From positions 62,001 to 126,000 of the forward strand of contig CAJWHE010000001.1 of the NCBI GenBank assembly GCA_913041145.1: a stretch of 64,000 nucleotides of DNA, in the 5' to 3' direction. This document shows, in pieces, positions 25,933 through 37,248 of this stretch (position 1 is its first letter; each line of letters starts with the position of its first letter). This DNA is from an uncultured Paracoccaceae bacterium. GTDB taxonomy: Bacteria > Pseudomonadota > Alphaproteobacteria > Rhodobacterales > Rhodobacteraceae. A program made the position numbers and the translations under genes. The notes under the pieces are model-generated. The model made no database searches. It was not told the origin of the DNA and was given only the letters and a program-made list of their open reading frames with translations.

Positions 25933-28881
25933 ATGTCTGATAAGTTAAGTAATAAAAATCAAGATCCCTCGTCAGCGATGCAGGGTAGTAATACTTTGTA
26001 TCTCGAAACCCTTTACCGGAGGTATCAAAAAGACAACAATGCAGTTCATTCTAGTTGGAAAAGTTTTTTTGATAATTTAGAAAGTTCTCCAGGTCTGACT
26101 GAAGATTGTAATATTGGACCTAGCTGGGTTAGAACAGATTGGCCTCCAGACGAAAGCAATAAGAGTGATAATTTCTTCAATGATGATCAGGCTCAAAAAG
26201 TTTCAGAAAAATTAAGTGCGTTAACTTCTAACTCTGATGGCTCTGTGTCAGAGGACACATTAAAAAGAGCGGTTTTAGATAGCATAAGGGCCTTAATGTT
26301 AATTAGGGCGTACAGAATTCTTGGTCATTTGGCTGCTCATCTAGACCCTTTGGGAATGAGGGACAAGCCACAGCACCCTGAACTTAACCCAGAGAGTTAT
26401 GGGTTTAAAGAATCTGATATGGATAGACCAATTTTTATTGATAATGTGCTTGGTCTGCAAATAGCTTCAATTCGAGAAATTTTATCCATAGTTAAGAGAA
26501 CTTACTGTGGAACCTTTGCGCTTCAATATATGCATATATCAAACCCTGAAGAAGCAGGTTGGTTAAAAGAACGAATTGAGGGGTTAGGCAAAGAGGTACA
26601 GTTTTCAAAAAGGGGTCGTAAAGCAATTCTAAATAAACTTGTTGAAGCAGAAGGCTTTGAGAAATTCCTTCATGTGAAGTATATGGGGACTAAGAGGTTT
26701 GGACTTGACGGAGGTGAAAGTCTTATTCCGGCCATGGAACAAATAATAAAACGTGGTGGGGCTAGGGGAGTTGAAGATATAATTATTGGCATGCCGCACC
26801 GAGGAAGATTATCAGTCTTAGCAAACGTATTAGCAAAACCTTATAAAGCAATTTTCAATGAGTTTCAGGGTGGTAGTTCTAAACCCGAGGATGTAGATGG
26901 TTCTGGGGATGTTAAGTACCATTTAGGAGCTTCTTCAGACCGTGAATTTGATGGCAACTCGGTCCATCTTTCATTGTCGGCTAACCCTTCACACCTTGAG
27001 GCGGTTAACCCCGTCGTATTAGGAAAAGCAAGAGCAAAGCAAGATCAATTAAATGATCATGAGCGCAGTCGTGTGTTACCTGTTCTTATACATGGTGATG
27101 CAGCTTTTGCTGGGCAAGGTGTAGTAGCTGAAGGTTTTGGATTATCTGGTTTACGTGGTCACAAGACTGGAGGAACGATCCATATAATTGTGAATAATCA
27201 AATAGGTTTTACAACAGCACCACATCTTAGTAGATCAAGCCCGTATCCGACGGATATTGCGTTAATGGTCGAAGCACCAATATTTCATGTTAATGGGGAT
27301 GATCCTGAGGCAGTAGTTCACGCAGCTAAAGTCGCTACTGAATTTCGACAAACATTTCATAAGGATGTAGTCTTAGATATAATTTGCTATCGGCGCTTTG
27401 GCCATAATGAGGGTGACGAACCTATGTTCACAAACCCATTAATGTATAACAGAATAAAAAAACAAAAAACAACTTTAGCACTTTATGAGGAGAGACTTGT
27501 AGCTGAAGGCTTGGTTTCTTTAGAGGAAGTGAAGCAAGCCAAGGTAGAGTTTCAATTAAAGTTGAATGACGAGTTTGAGGCAGGAAAAAACTATAAACCG
27601 AGTAAGGCGGATTGGTTGGCTGGAAAATGGGCGCATCTGAAAAAAGATAATAAAGTGTATCAGAGGGGTGATAAGTTTGTTTCAAAAAAAACCTTTGATG
27701 AAATTAGTAAGGCCTTGATTGCAACTCCTAAGAATTTTGAAACGCACAGAACTGTAGAGAGATTACTTTCTGAGAAACAAAAAATGTTTAGTGGCAGTGT
27801 CGATATAGATTGGTCCACTGCGGAAGCTTTGGCTTTCGGTTCACTTTTAATAGAGGGATACCCTGTTAGACTTTCTGGGCAGGATTCAGCAAGAGGAACA
27901 TTCAGTCAAAGGCACTCTGCTCTAGTGGATCAAAAGACAGAACAACGGTATTATCCTCTTAATAATATTAGAGAGGGACAAGCAAAGTTTGAAGTAATTG
28001 ACTCTATGCTTTCAGAATATGCAGTTCTAGGTTTTGAATATGGATATTCCTTAGCTGAACCAAATTCCTTAGTTCTTTGGGAGGCTCAATTTGGAGACTT
28101 TGCTAACGGTGCTCAGATTATGTTTGATCAGTTTATTAGCTCTGGAGAGTCTAAATGGTTAAGAATGTCTGGATTGGTTATGTTGCTACCTCATGGGTTT
28201 GAGGGGCAGGGTCCGGAACACTCTTCTGCAAGATTGGAGCGTTTTTTACAAATGTGTGGAGGAGAAAACTGGATAGTGGCTAACTGTTCGACGCCAGCTA
28301 ATTACTTTCACATTTTACGGCGTCAAATGCATCGTTCATTTAGGAAGCCATTGGTTTTAATGACTCCCAAATCTCTTTTAAGAAATAAATTAGCAACCTC
28401 GAAAGTTTCTGAATTTTTAAAAGGCTCTAGCTTCCACCGTATTTTGCATGATGACGCTGAGAGGGATGGTTCAGCGCTAAAGTTAAAGAAAGATTCAATG
28501 GTTAAGCGTGTGATCCTATGCTCTGGAAAAGTTTATTATGATTTACAGCAGGCTAGAGATAAAAGAGATATTGATGATATCTATATTCTTCGTTTTGAAC
28601 AATTTTATCCGTTTCCATCAAGTGCTGCTATTAATGAGTTAAAAAGGTTCAAAAATGCCGAAATAATCTGGTGCCAAGAAGAGCCAAAAAATCAGGGTGC
28701 ATGGACTTTTATGGAACCTAACATTGAATGGGTTCTAACTAAAATCAAGGCAAAAGTGAAACGGGCATTATATGTTGGAAGGCCAGCCTCTGCATCGCCA
28801 GCCACCGGTTTGGCATCTCAACATATTATACAACAGAATGCTCTGATTGAGGAAGCATTAACACTGGGAGGCAAGAAATGA
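25933..28881 (+). CDS. sucA: 2-oxoglutarate dehydrogenase E1 component
   Basis: Thiamine-diphosphate-dependent E1 of the 2-oxoglutarate dehydrogenase complex, 982 residues. The N-terminal peptide contains the [15 protein letters not shown] motif that binds E2. [32 protein letters not shown] and the [11 protein letters not shown] segment (ThDP/Mg site) are present. The C-terminal half carries the transketolase-like domain with [16 protein letters not shown] and [23 protein letters not shown] chose the ATG at 25933 (MSDKLSNK), with GGA about 8 bp upstream; a TTG four codons earlier is less likely. The stop overlaps sucB as ATGA. First gene of sucAB-lpd-sdhB. Confidence 0.95.
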   Translation: MSDKLSNKNQDPSSAMQGSNTLYLETLYRRYQKDNNAVHSSWKSFFDNLESSPGLTEDCNIGPSWVRTDWPPDESNKSDNFFNDDQAQKVSEKLSALTSNSDGSVSEDTLKRAVLDSIRALMLIRAYRILGHLAAHLDPLGMRDKPQHPELNPESYGFKESDMDRPIFIDNVLGLQIASIREILSIVKRTYCGTFALQYMHISNPEEAGWLKERIEGLGKEVQFSKRGRKAILNKLVEAEGFEKFLHVKYMGTKRFGLDGGESLIPAMEQIIKRGGARGVEDIIIGMPHRGRLSVLANVLAKPYKAIFNEFQGGSSKPEDVDGSGDVKYHLGASSDREFDGNSVHLSLSANPSHLEAVNPVVLGKARAKQDQLNDHERSRVLPVLIHGDAAFAGQGVVAEGFGLSGLRGHKTGGTIHIIVNNQIGFTTAPHLSRSSPYPTDIALMVEAPIFHVNGDDPEAVVHAAKVATEFRQTFHKDVVLDIICYRRFGHNEGDEPMFTNPLMYNRIKKQKTTLALYEERLVAEGLVSLEEVKQAKVEFQLKLNDEFEAGKNYKPSKADWLAGKWAHLKKDNKVYQRGDKFVSKKTFDEISKALIATPKNFETHRTVERLLSEKQKMFSGSVDIDWSTAEALAFGSLLIEGYPVRLSGQDSARGTFSQRHSALVDQKTEQRYYPLNNIREGQAKFEVIDSMLSEYAVLGFEYGYSLAEPNSLVLWEAQFGDFANGAQIMFDQFISSGESKWLRMSGLVMLLPHGFEGQGPEHSSARLERFLQMCGGENWIVANCSTPANYFHILRRQMHRSFRKPLVLMTPKSLLRNKLATSKVSEFLKGSSFHRILHDDAERDGSALKLKKDSMVKRVILCSGKVYYDLQQARDKRDIDDIYILRFEQFYPFPSSAAINELKRFKNAEIIWCQEEPKNQGAWTFMEPNIEWVLTKIKAKVKRALYVGRPASASPATGLASQHIIQQNALIEEALTLGGKK

Positions 28882-30125
28882 TACAGGTACGCGTACCGAC
28901 ACTTGGAGAGAGTGTAACCGAAGCCACGGTAGCAACTTGGTTTAAAAAGGTCGGAGACCCAATTGCTGTTGATGAAATGATGTGTGAGCTCGAAACTGAT
29001 AAAGTTACTGTAGAGGTTCCTGCCCCAATAAATGGTATCTTAGGAAAAATAATTTCTGGAGAAGGAACTACGGTAGCTATTGGGGCATTACTCGCAGAAA
29101 TCACGGAAGGTAATTTAAATGAACATACAGAAACAAAAAATGAGCAAGATATAATAAAGCAACGAGAAGAGGGTGATTCTTCCGTAATTGAAAACGTTTC
29201 AGTAACGAAACCAGATATTGAAACTATTACCAATGATAGTTTGAAAAATGCTCCGTCAGCAATAAAATTAATGACAGAAAATAGTCTATCGGTAAGTGAC
29301 GTAAAAGGTACGGGACGAGATGGTAGAATAATGAAAGAAGATGTGGTGAAAGTTTTAAATAACCCCACTACGAATACGACACTTCCTGACGTGCCATCCA
29401 CAACTCAAGTAGAGGGCCAGAGTTCTAATTTAGAGGAACGAGTTAAAATGACACGCCTCCGCAAAACGATAGCGGAAAGGTTAAAGAAAAGCCAGAATAC
29501 TTCAGCAATGCTTACAACCTATAATGAAGTAGATATGACTGAGGTCATGAATTTAAGAGCTAAATATAAGAGTTCATTTGAAACCAAGCATGGAGTAAAA
29601 TTAGGTTTTATGTCATTTTTTATTAAGGCTTGCTGTCATGCTCTTTTTGAAATTCCTGAGGTAAACTCTGAAATTGATGGTGATTATATAATTTATAAAA
29701 AATATGTGAATATGGGGGTAGCAACAGGTACACCATCTGGATTGGTGGTTCCAGTTATAAACAACGCGGAGTCTTTATCCTTTGCTGATTTAGAGAAAAA
29801 AATCTCAGAAAAAGCTAATAAGGCTCGAGAAGGCCTTTTGATGATAGAGGATATGCAAGGGGGTTCATTCACAATATCAAACGGTGGCGTTTATGGTTCT
29901 CTTATGAGTTCGCCTATTTTAAATCCACCTCAGTCAGGTATTTTAGGAATGCATAAAATACAAGATCGTCCAGTTGTTATTGATGGAAAAATAGAAATCC
30001 GACCAATGATGTACTTAGCTCTCACCTACGATCATCGGGTTGTGGATGGAAAAGGAGCTGTTACTTTTTTAGTTCGAGTTAAAGACGCCTTAGAAGACCC
30101 TAGACGCTTGTTAATTGATTTGTGA
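28878..30125 (+). CDS. sucB: Dihydrolipoamide succinyltransferase (E2)
   Basis: E2 core of the 2-oxoglutarate dehydrogenase complex, 415 residues. The lipoyl domain has K42 in [15 protein letters not shown] charged flexible linker follows, then the peripheral-subunit-binding domain around 120-155 ([18 protein letters not shown], then [13 protein letters not shown]). The catalytic domain ends in [17 protein letters not shown] with the active-site His and Asp. The single lipoyl domain and the length suit SucB. ATGA overlap with sucA implies coupled translation. Confidence 0.95.
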   Translation: MIQVRVPTLGESVTEATVATWFKKVGDPIAVDEMMCELETDKVTVEVPAPINGILGKIISGEGTTVAIGALLAEITEGNLNEHTETKNEQDIIKQREEGDSSVIENVSVTKPDIETITNDSLKNAPSAIKLMTENSLSVSDVKGTGRDGRIMKEDVVKVLNNPTTNTTLPDVPSTTQVEGQSSNLEERVKMTRLRKTIAERLKKSQNTSAMLTTYNEVDMTEVMNLRAKYKSSFETKHGVKLGFMSFFIKACCHALFEIPEVNSEIDGDYIIYKKYVNMGVATGTPSGLVVPVINNAESLSFADLEKKISEKANKAREGLLMIEDMQGGSFTISNGGVYGSLMSSPILNPPQSGILGMHKIQDRPVVIDGKIEIRPMMYLALTYDHRVVDGKGAVTFLVRVKDALEDPRRLLIDL

Positions 30126-30246
30126 GATCTTTTAGATAAAAATGAAGTTAGTTTTTAAATTTTTCAGCATTGATGAGAAGGCAGAGTGAAATGTATTCTA
30201 AGATAATTCTATTTAAAAGTCAGCGCCATCACTGTGGGTCTCAACT

Positions 30247-31635
30247 ATGACTAACTTTGATGTAATAGTTATTGGTTCCGGGCCAGGAGGATATGTGTGT
30301 GCTATAAAATGTGCACAATTAGGGTTAAAGACTGCCTGCGTTGAGGGTAATGAAAAGCTTGGAGGGACGTGTCTAAATATTGGATGTATCCCATCAAAAG
30401 CGCTACTTTATGCAAGCCATCAGCTATATGAAGCGAAGCATAACTTTGAAAAAATGGGACTTGTTGGTAAAGCTCCAAATGTTAATTTACAAAAAATGAT
30501 GGAATATAAAGAGGACGTAATAGATCAAAATACAAAAGGAATTGAGTTTTTATTTAAAAAAAACAAAGTTCATATGATAAAGGGGTGGGCCGCAATAAAG
30601 TCCAATACTGAGGTAGTGGTAGATAAAAAAATTTACCAAACTAAAAACATAGTAATTGCTTCTGGTTCTAAACCAACATCAATACCCAATGTGAACATTG
30701 ATGAGAATATGGTGGTTACTTCCACCGGTGCGTTGTCACCTAAAAGTATCCCAGAAAAGCTTATAATCGTTGGAGCCGGTGTGATTGGGTTAGAGCTTGG
30801 GTCTGTTTACTCTAGATTAGGTTCTTCAGTTAAAGTTATTGAGTTTTCAGATAAAATTACACCTGGCATGGACTCCGGTCTACAAAAAAATTTCAAACGG
30901 ATTTTAACAAAGCAAGGTATAGCTTTTGAAATGAATGCTGCAGTAACAAGTACAAAAACTTTTAAAAACAAAGTCAGAGTTAATTATATTAAAAATGCTG
31001 ATAAGAGTGAACATAGTGATGAAGCCGGCATGGTACTCATTGCTACTGGAAGGACACCAGTAATAGATCACCTTCAGCTAAGTGAGTTGAATATTAAGGT
31101 CTCATCTACTGGAAGAGTGGTAACTGATGATAACTGGATGACAAATATTAATGGGATCTATGCTATTGGGGATGTGATAGACGGGCCAATGTTGGCACAT
31201 AAGGCAGAGGATGAAGGTATAGCGGTTGCAGAATTGCTTGCGGGTCAGAAGGGTCATGTTAACTATAATTTAATTCCAAGCGTAATTTATACACACCCAG
31301 AGGTTGCGAGTGTTGGTAAGACAGAAGACGATCTTAAAAAGGAAAGTATAGAATATAAGGCTGGTAAATTTAACTTTATGGGTAATGGTCGTGCAAAAGC
31401 GACATTCTCTTCGGAGGGTTTTGTAAAGATTCTTACAGATGCTAATAGTGATAAGATTTTAGGTGCCCATATTATAGGACCAATGGCTGGGGACTTAATT
31501 CATGAGATATGCGTTGCAATGGAGTTTGGCGCTTCTGCAGAAGATTTAGCTCGAACCTGTCACGCACATCCAACATATTCAGAGGCAGTAAGAGAAGCTG
31601 CATTAGCTTGTGGGCCAGGTGCTATTCATGGATGA
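30247..31635 (+). CDS. lpd: Dihydrolipoyl dehydrogenase (E3)
   Basis: FAD disulfide reductase of 462 residues that reoxidises dihydrolipoamide with NAD. It has the FAD fingerprint [12 protein letters not shown], redox cysteines C42 and C47 in [13 protein letters not shown], and the NAD-binding [37 protein letters not shown] is present, and the C-terminal interface motif HAHPTYSEA carries the catalytic His. A 121-bp spacer follows sucB without a visible terminator. Position indicates the E3 of the 2-oxoglutarate complex. Confidence 0.95.
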   Translation: MTNFDVIVIGSGPGGYVCAIKCAQLGLKTACVEGNEKLGGTCLNIGCIPSKALLYASHQLYEAKHNFEKMGLVGKAPNVNLQKMMEYKEDVIDQNTKGIEFLFKKNKVHMIKGWAAIKSNTEVVVDKKIYQTKNIVIASGSKPTSIPNVNIDENMVVTSTGALSPKSIPEKLIIVGAGVIGLELGSVYSRLGSSVKVIEFSDKITPGMDSGLQKNFKRILTKQGIAFEMNAAVTSTKTFKNKVRVNYIKNADKSEHSDEAGMVLIATGRTPVIDHLQLSELNIKVSSTGRVVTDDNWMTNINGIYAIGDVIDGPMLAHKAEDEGIAVAELLAGQKGHVNYNLIPSVIYTHPEVASVGKTEDDLKKESIEYKAGKFNFMGNGRAKATFSSEGFVKILTDANSDKILGAHIIGPMAGDLIHEICVAMEFGASAEDLARTCHAHPTYSEAVREAALACGPGAIHG

Positions 31636-31683
31636 GATCAAAAATATATATATGCAATCCCCAAAAATAGGTAGGGACAGGAA

Positions 31684-32463
31684 ATGGTAGAACTTAAGTT
31701 ACCCAAAAATTCAACAATTAATAATGGTAAAATATGGCCAGAACCAGAAAATTCTAATAATGTTCGAAAATTCAGAGTCTATCGTTGGAACCCTGATGAT
31801 GAGAAAAATCCAGCAGTGGATACTTACTATGTAGATATGGATTCATGTGGTCCAATGGTTTTGGACGCACTAATAAAAATTAAAAGCGAAATAGATCCAA
31901 CTTTGACCTTTAGGCGATCCTGTCGTGAAGGGATATGTGGGTCTTGCGCAATGAATATAGATGGAACAAATACGCTTGCCTGCCTTTGTGGTATGGAAGA
32001 AATTAGTGGTGATATAAAAATTTATCCATTACCGCACATGGAAGTAGTTAAAGACTTGATCCCAGACTTGACTCATTTCTACGCTCAGCATGCAGCTATT
32101 ATGCCATGGTTAGAAACTGAAACTGAACGACCAGAGAAGGAGTGGAGACAGTCTATCGAAGACAGAGATAAATTAGATGGATTATATGAGTGCGTAATGT
32201 GTGCATCATGTTCAACAGCGTGCCCCTCATACTGGTGGAATAGTGATCGTTACATGGGCCCAGCAGCTCTTTTAAATGCATATCGGTGGGTTATAGACTC
32301 TCGAGATGAAGCAAAAGAGAGAAGATTAGATGAATTAGAAGATTCTTTCAAACTATATAGCTGTCATACAATAATGAACTGTACAAAAACTTGTCCCAAA
32401 GGGTTAAACCCTGCAAAGGCAATCGGCGCATTAAAGCAATTGATGGTGGATAGACATAAGTAA
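31684..32463 (+). CDS. sdhB: Succinate dehydrogenase iron-sulfur subunit
   Basis: Iron-sulfur subunit of complex II, 259 residues. The [2Fe-2S] site is [15 protein letters not shown] plus a downstream Cys. The [4Fe-4S] site is [13 protein letters not shown], followed by YWWN. The [3Fe-4S] site is [14 protein letters not shown]. All ligands are present, so the gene looks functional. Its location is odd: it is the fourth gene after sucA-sucB-lpd, on the opposite strand from sdhCDA and about 9 kb away. It lies 48 bp after lpd, probably in the same transcript, and converges with truA. Confidence 0.96.
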   Translation: MVELKLPKNSTINNGKIWPEPENSNNVRKFRVYRWNPDDEKNPAVDTYYVDMDSCGPMVLDALIKIKSEIDPTLTFRRSCREGICGSCAMNIDGTNTLACLCGMEEISGDIKIYPLPHMEVVKDLIPDLTHFYAQHAAIMPWLETETERPEKEWRQSIEDRDKLDGLYECVMCASCSTACPSYWWNSDRYMGPAALLNAYRWVIDSRDEAKERRLDELEDSFKLYSCHTIMNCTKTCPKGLNPAKAIGALKQLMVDRHK

Positions 32464-32520
32464 AAAGATTACTTTATATCAATTTGAGCACAAATAAGTT
32501 GATGAAGAAACAGTATTTAT

Positions 32521-33291
32521 TTAATGTCCAAATGGGTCTGACGAATAGATTACTTCTTTTAAGTACAACCCGTTAGGTGTACACACTGGTCCACAAGCTG
32601 GGCGTGATTTTGCATTCAGAGCTTTACTTACCTCTAAGGGGGTCCATTTTTTTGCCCCAACTCGTTCCAGTGTACCTACAAAGCTCCGTATTTGATTATG
32701 TAAGTAAGAACGAGCTTTAAAAAAAAACTGGTACTCTACCCCATTAGGGATATCAATTTTATTAATTTCAATAGAGTCGATCGTTCTAATTGGGGATTTA
32801 GCTTGGCAGAGGGTCGACCTAAATGTTGTGAAGTCATGGGTTCCCACTAGAAATGCAGCTCCTTCCTGCATTAAGCCCAAATCTAATTTATGTTTTATGT
32901 GCCAAACTAAATTTTTATGATGAGTAAGTGGTGCCCGACGGACTATTAACTTAAAGATATAATATCGATTAATGGCAGAAAACCGTGCATGCCAATCTGC
33001 TTCCACCTCCGCTGCACAAATAATCGAAATGGGGTGAGGTTTCAAATTAAAGTTAATGGCTTCCGATAACCGAAATGGGTCCCAGTTTTTTGATAAGTTC
33101 ACATGTGCTACTTGGCCTAGTGCATGTACACCAGCATCTGTTCGCCCTGCAGCAACTAGTTTTGGATGACTTTTATCCAAGCATGACAGAGCCTTTTCAA
33201 TCTCACCTTGAACTGTGGGTAAACCAATTTGTGACTGCCAACCAAAAAACTGTGATCCAGTATACTCAATTTTTAAAGCATATTTTGGCAT
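32521..33291 (-). CDS. truA: tRNA pseudouridine(38-40) synthase
   Basis: TruA of 256 residues, modifying positions 38-40 of the tRNA anticodon arm. It has the start YALKIEYTGSQFFGWQSQ, the catalytic Asp in AAGRTDAGVHALGQVAHV near residue 52, and YIFKL and FFFKARSYLHNQIRSFVGTLERVG in the C-terminal part. The gene is full length and single. In the 282 bp upstream, shared with ileS, no gene was found. Confidence 0.94.
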   Translation of the reverse strand: MPKYALKIEYTGSQFFGWQSQIGLPTVQGEIEKALSCLDKSHPKLVAAGRTDAGVHALGQVAHVNLSKNWDPFRLSEAINFNLKPHPISIICAAEVEADWHARFSAINRYYIFKLIVRRAPLTHHKNLVWHIKHKLDLGLMQEGAAFLVGTHDFTTFRSTLCQAKSPIRTIDSIEINKIDIPNGVEYQFFFKARSYLHNQIRSFVGTLERVGAKKWTPLEVSKALNAKSRPACGPVCTPNGLYLKEVIYSSDPFGH

Positions 33292-33479
33292 ATCTGAGTC
33301 ATTTTACCTTAATTTACGATGTCTGCCTAATATAAATTATAACAGGTTAAAAGATAGATATAAAATGATTCCTTTTAAATGAAATAGTGCCTTAGGCTTT
33401 AATTTACTTGACCAGTAATGGTACCTACCATATATCACCGGCTATGAATTTAAGTGTTTTAATTTTTAAAATTACTTTC

Positions 33480-33506
33480 CTGACAGTCTAGTCAACAAGA
33501 CGTCAG
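33480..33506. promoter_or_regulatory. Imperfect inverted repeat in the ileS upstream region
   Basis: CTGACAGTCT and AGACGTCAG pair over nine positions with one bulged A around an 8-nt loop. A smaller CACTT/AAGTG hairpin follows at 33518-33532. Both lie within 100 bp of the ileS start. No T-run and no known riboswitch pattern was recognised; function unknown. Confidence 0.3.
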
Positions 33507-33573
33507 GTTAAGCGAAGCACTTGTTAAAAGTGTTTGTGATTGCAGATTTTTTTCAATAATCAAGGATGATAAG

Positions 33574-36480
33574 ATGTGTTCGGAAAAGACAGAATCACAG
33601 ACTGATTACAAAGAGACCTTAAACCTACCAAAAACAGATTTCCCTATGCGGGCAGGGTTACCTAATAGAGAACCAGGTTGGCTTGAGCGCTGGGAAAAAA
33701 TAGGAATTTACAAAGAGTTAAGAAAAAAGCAGGGAAGAGAGATATTTACTCTTCATGATGGCCCCCCCTATGCAAACGGTAATCTCCATATAGGGCATGC
33801 TTTGAATAAGATATTAAAGGATATGGTAGTTCGATCACAACAAATGATGGGAAAGGATGCTCGCTATATCCCAGGTTGGGATTGCCATGGACTTCCAATA
33901 GAGTGGAAGATTGAAGAGGAGTATCGAAAAAAAGGACTGGATAAAGATAAGGTAGATGTAATAGCTTTTCGGCAGGAATGTAGAAAATTTGCTGATAAAT
34001 GGATAGACATTCAACGTTCAGAATTTAAGAGATTAGGTATTGCAGGAAATTGGGAAAACCCATACCTGACTATGGATTTTCATGCAGAGAAGGTCATAGC
34101 TGAAGAATTTCAAAAATTTCTTATGAATGGGACACTCTATCAAGGCTCTAAGCCAGTTATGTGGTCTTCTGTTGAAGAAACAGCGTTGGCAGAAGCAGAA
34201 ATTGAATATCATGACCATACGAGTCATACAATTTGGGTGGCTTTCAACATAAAAAATGCCCCTGATAAAATTAAAAATGCAAAAATTGTAATTTGGACAA
34301 CAACTCCATGGACAATTCCGTCTAACAAAGCGATCGCATACAGTAAAAAAATCTCTTATGGCATGTATGAGATTATTAGTACTTTAGAGGAAAGCTGGGT
34401 CACTGCAGGAGATCTATACCTTTTGGCAGATGATCTAGCAGAAGCTACTCTTACTCAGGCCAGGGCCACAAATTTTAAGCGAGTTATAGATATTTTTCCT
34501 GAGGACCTAGATAATGTTCAGTGTTTTCATCCTTTTAGTAAACTGGATGATTTCTGGTCTTATGATGTACCTTTAATTGATGGTGATCATGTTAATGCAG
34601 ATGCAGGAACTGGATTTGTACATACAGCACCGAGTCATGGTGCTGATGATTATGAATGTTTTGTAAAACGAAATTGGTTGGACCGCTTAACCTATAATGT
34701 AGGTGAGAAGTCAGAATTTCTAGCCCATGTACCAATTTTTTCTGGATTACAGGTTTTTGATAGAAAGGGTAAGGAAGGTAAAGCTAACTCAGCAGTTATT
34801 GCCAGCTTAGTTGAAGTAAAAAACATAATAGCACGTGGCCGAATTACTCATAGTTACCCGCACTCCTGGAGGTCAAAGGCACCTATTATTTTTCGTAACA
34901 CACCACAATGGTTTGTTGGGATAGATCGTATTGTTGGAGATAACCAAGATCAATATGGTACTACAATAAGAAAGAGGGCTCTAACATCAATTGATGCCTT
35001 AGTTGAGTGGACCCCACAATCTGGCCGAAATCGACTATACTCTATGATTGAAGTAAGACCTGACTGGGTGCTTTCTCGGCAAAGAGCTTGGGGTGTCCCC
35101 TTAACTTGTTTTACCAAAAAGGAAACGATTTCAACTGACCCTAGTTTTTTACTGCGTAATGAAGAGGTAAATAAAAGAATTTTACAGGCATTTGAAGTTG
35201 AGGGCGCTGATTGCTGGTATAAAGATGGAGCAAAGGAAAGATTCTTATCTGGTTTGGTGGATCCGAATGAGTATGAACAAGTTTTTGATATTTTAGATGT
35301 TTGGTTTGATTCTGGGTCAACACATGCTTTTGTTTTGCGGGATAGGGTCGATGGTAGTGCGGATGGTTTGGCAGATTTATATCTTGAGGGCACAGATCAG
35401 CACCGAGGATGGTTCCATTCATCTATGTTGCAGAGTTGCGGCACACGAGGTCACGCCCCTTATCGTGGAGTTTTAACTCACGGTTTCACCTTAGATAATA
35501 AGGGGATGAAAATGTCAAAGTCGACTGGAAATACAGTTTCCCCTGACCAAGTAATAAAACAATATGGAGCTGATATTCTAAGGTTATGGGTGGCTCAATC
35601 AGATTATAGTGGTGATTTGAGAATAGGGCCAGAAATCCTAAAGGGTGTCGCTGATAGTTATCGACGGTTAAGAAATACTATGAGATTCCTATTAGGTTCG
35701 CTAAAATCTAATACGAGTAGTGACAATATCTCTTATGAAGAAATGCCAGAACTAGAGTTATGGGTACTTCACCGCGTATATGAAATAGATAGGATAGTTC
35801 AAAATTGTTATAGTAAATACGATTTTCAGGGAGCTCTTCAAGAAATATTTTCTTTTGCTACGTCAGATTTATCCTCTTTTTATTTTGATATAAGAAAAGA
35901 TGCTCTGTACTGTGACAATGATACTGATCGTCGTAGAGCTTCCAGAATGGTTCTAGACATTCTATTTCACCGACTTACTAGTTGGTTGGCTCCCATACTA
36001 GTTTTCACTATGGAAGAGGTATGGTTAGAACGCTCTGTCGACTTAGACAGTTCAATTCATTTAAACGATTTCCCCGAGACCCCAAGTACTTGGGAAAATT
36101 CAGAGCTTGCTAAGAAATGGGCGACTATTCGCAAGGTAAGAAAAGTTGTAACTGGGGCGCTAGAGCTTAAACGCCAAGATAAAACTATTGGAGCTTCTCT
36201 TGAAGCCGCTCCTTTAGTTCATGTTAATGAGGAAACAAAAAAGATTTTAGAATCTGTCTCATTTGAAGACATTTGTATTACTTCGGGGATCAAAATCACT
36301 ATCGATCCAGCTCCAAAGGGCGCATTTATTTTAGATGAAATTACTGATGTTTCAGTCGTTTTTGAGAGGGCGCAAGGAAACAAATGCCAACGTTGCTGGA
36401 AGGTATTACCGGAGGTTGGAGATCCAATGACTTCTGCTCTATGTAGTCGTTGCGAAGAGGCGTTAGCAGAAACTTTATAA
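33574..36480 (+). CDS. ileS: Isoleucyl-tRNA synthetase
   Basis: Class I aminoacyl-tRNA synthetase of 968 residues charging tRNA-Ile. The HIGH motif is at residues 72-75 in NGNLHIGHALNKI. The editing domain contains IVIWTTTPWTIPSNKAIAYS and DGDHVNADAGTGFVHTAPSHG. The signature KMSKSTGN is present near residue 648. The C-terminal zinc-binding segment CQRCWKVLP...CSRCEEAL marks the bacterial (IleS1-type) enzyme. AAGGATG upstream acts as SD. It converges with pcs across 3 bp. Confidence 0.96.
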   Translation: MCSEKTESQTDYKETLNLPKTDFPMRAGLPNREPGWLERWEKIGIYKELRKKQGREIFTLHDGPPYANGNLHIGHALNKILKDMVVRSQQMMGKDARYIPGWDCHGLPIEWKIEEEYRKKGLDKDKVDVIAFRQECRKFADKWIDIQRSEFKRLGIAGNWENPYLTMDFHAEKVIAEEFQKFLMNGTLYQGSKPVMWSSVEETALAEAEIEYHDHTSHTIWVAFNIKNAPDKIKNAKIVIWTTTPWTIPSNKAIAYSKKISYGMYEIISTLEESWVTAGDLYLLADDLAEATLTQARATNFKRVIDIFPEDLDNVQCFHPFSKLDDFWSYDVPLIDGDHVNADAGTGFVHTAPSHGADDYECFVKRNWLDRLTYNVGEKSEFLAHVPIFSGLQVFDRKGKEGKANSAVIASLVEVKNIIARGRITHSYPHSWRSKAPIIFRNTPQWFVGIDRIVGDNQDQYGTTIRKRALTSIDALVEWTPQSGRNRLYSMIEVRPDWVLSRQRAWGVPLTCFTKKETISTDPSFLLRNEEVNKRILQAFEVEGADCWYKDGAKERFLSGLVDPNEYEQVFDILDVWFDSGSTHAFVLRDRVDGSADGLADLYLEGTDQHRGWFHSSMLQSCGTRGHAPYRGVLTHGFTLDNKGMKMSKSTGNTVSPDQVIKQYGADILRLWVAQSDYSGDLRIGPEILKGVADSYRRLRNTMRFLLGSLKSNTSSDNISYEEMPELELWVLHRVYEIDRIVQNCYSKYDFQGALQEIFSFATSDLSSFYFDIRKDALYCDNDTDRRRASRMVLDILFHRLTSWLAPILVFTMEEVWLERSVDLDSSIHLNDFPETPSTWENSELAKKWATIRKVRKVVTGALELKRQDKTIGASLEAAPLVHVNEETKKILESVSFEDICITSGIKITIDPAPKGAFILDEITDVSVVFERAQGNKCQRCWKVLPEVGDPMTSALCSRCEEALAETL

Positions 36481-36483
36481 CTT

Positions 36484-37227
36484 TTAGGTTTTAGGTTCAA
36501 TAATTTGCTGAATTATGCCAGCAAAAAGAAGATAAGATGAGCATATTATTAAACCCCAATGGGCCCAGCTGTTTACATCAAAGTCTACCCAGGCTGCCCA
36601 CCCTGCGAAAAATGTCCAACTAAGGGTAACAGGTAAAGTTATAGATCTCCATTTTTGAGTTCTTACCGGGTGCACAAATTTTAGCGGGAAAAACATTGCT
36701 ATAGCTAGACCAGAAACTATGATTAAAATTATCCAAAAGCTAGGTTCAAGTGCAAATATTACAACTGCAACCATATTCCAACAACCTGGAAATCCAGAAA
36801 AAGAATTATCTTTAGTTTTCATGCGATTATCAGCAAAGTACATAGCACTTGCAAACGTAATTATAATGATTACAAACCAACCAGTCCAGCCCTCAAACAG
36901 CCCTGACTTGAAAAGCGCAAATGCGGGAATGAAAACATAAGTTAGATAATCAATAATTAAGTCAAGAAGTACCCCGTCAAAATTTGGAGCATTTACTTTT
37001 ACGTTGTATTTTCTTGCTAAGGGTCCATCAATCCCGTCAACAGCAAATGCAACTACTAACCACACAAACATTAGAGACCATTTTTCATCTACAGCCGCTA
37101 ACATTGCTAACATAGCAAAAACTGCGCCAGTTGCAGTAAGAAGGTGTACAGATAACGCTTTTACTTTAATGCTCATTTGATTGCTCTTCAAATAAATGTC
37201 TTTTTCTAAGCTCGATTTCATATTCAT
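36484..37227 (-). CDS. pcs: Phosphatidylcholine synthase (CDP-alcohol phosphatidyltransferase)
   Basis: Inner-membrane enzyme of 247 residues that condenses CDP-diacylglycerol with choline. The CDP-alcohol motif reads DGIDGPLARKY, then FDG and LLDLIIDY, giving the spaced Asp residues and the AR pair. The segment YVFIPAFALF and the order of about seven to eight hydrophobic helices match Pcs rather than PgsA or PssA. A start at the internal Met beginning MSIKVKALSVHLLTATG (residue 18) is possible and would look more like homologues. The gene suggests that this organism makes phosphatidylcholine from choline. Confidence 0.87.
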   Translation of the reverse strand: MNMKSSLEKDIYLKSNQMSIKVKALSVHLLTATGAVFAMLAMLAAVDEKWSLMFVWLVVAFAVDGIDGPLARKYNVKVNAPNFDGVLLDLIIDYLTYVFIPAFALFKSGLFEGWTGWFVIIIITFASAMYFADNRMKTKDNSFSGFPGCWNMVAVVIFALEPSFWIILIIVSGLAIAMFFPLKFVHPVRTQKWRSITLPVTLSWTFFAGWAAWVDFDVNSWAHWGLIICSSYLLFAGIIQQIIEPKT

Positions 37228-37248
37228 CTTTAATCTAAAACTTACCTG

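Noticed and set aside
28826-29401. A 191-residue ORF antisense to sucB
   Set aside because: It is fully covered by the strongly supported sucA/sucB frames and has a Ser/Val-rich shadow composition without recognisable motifs.
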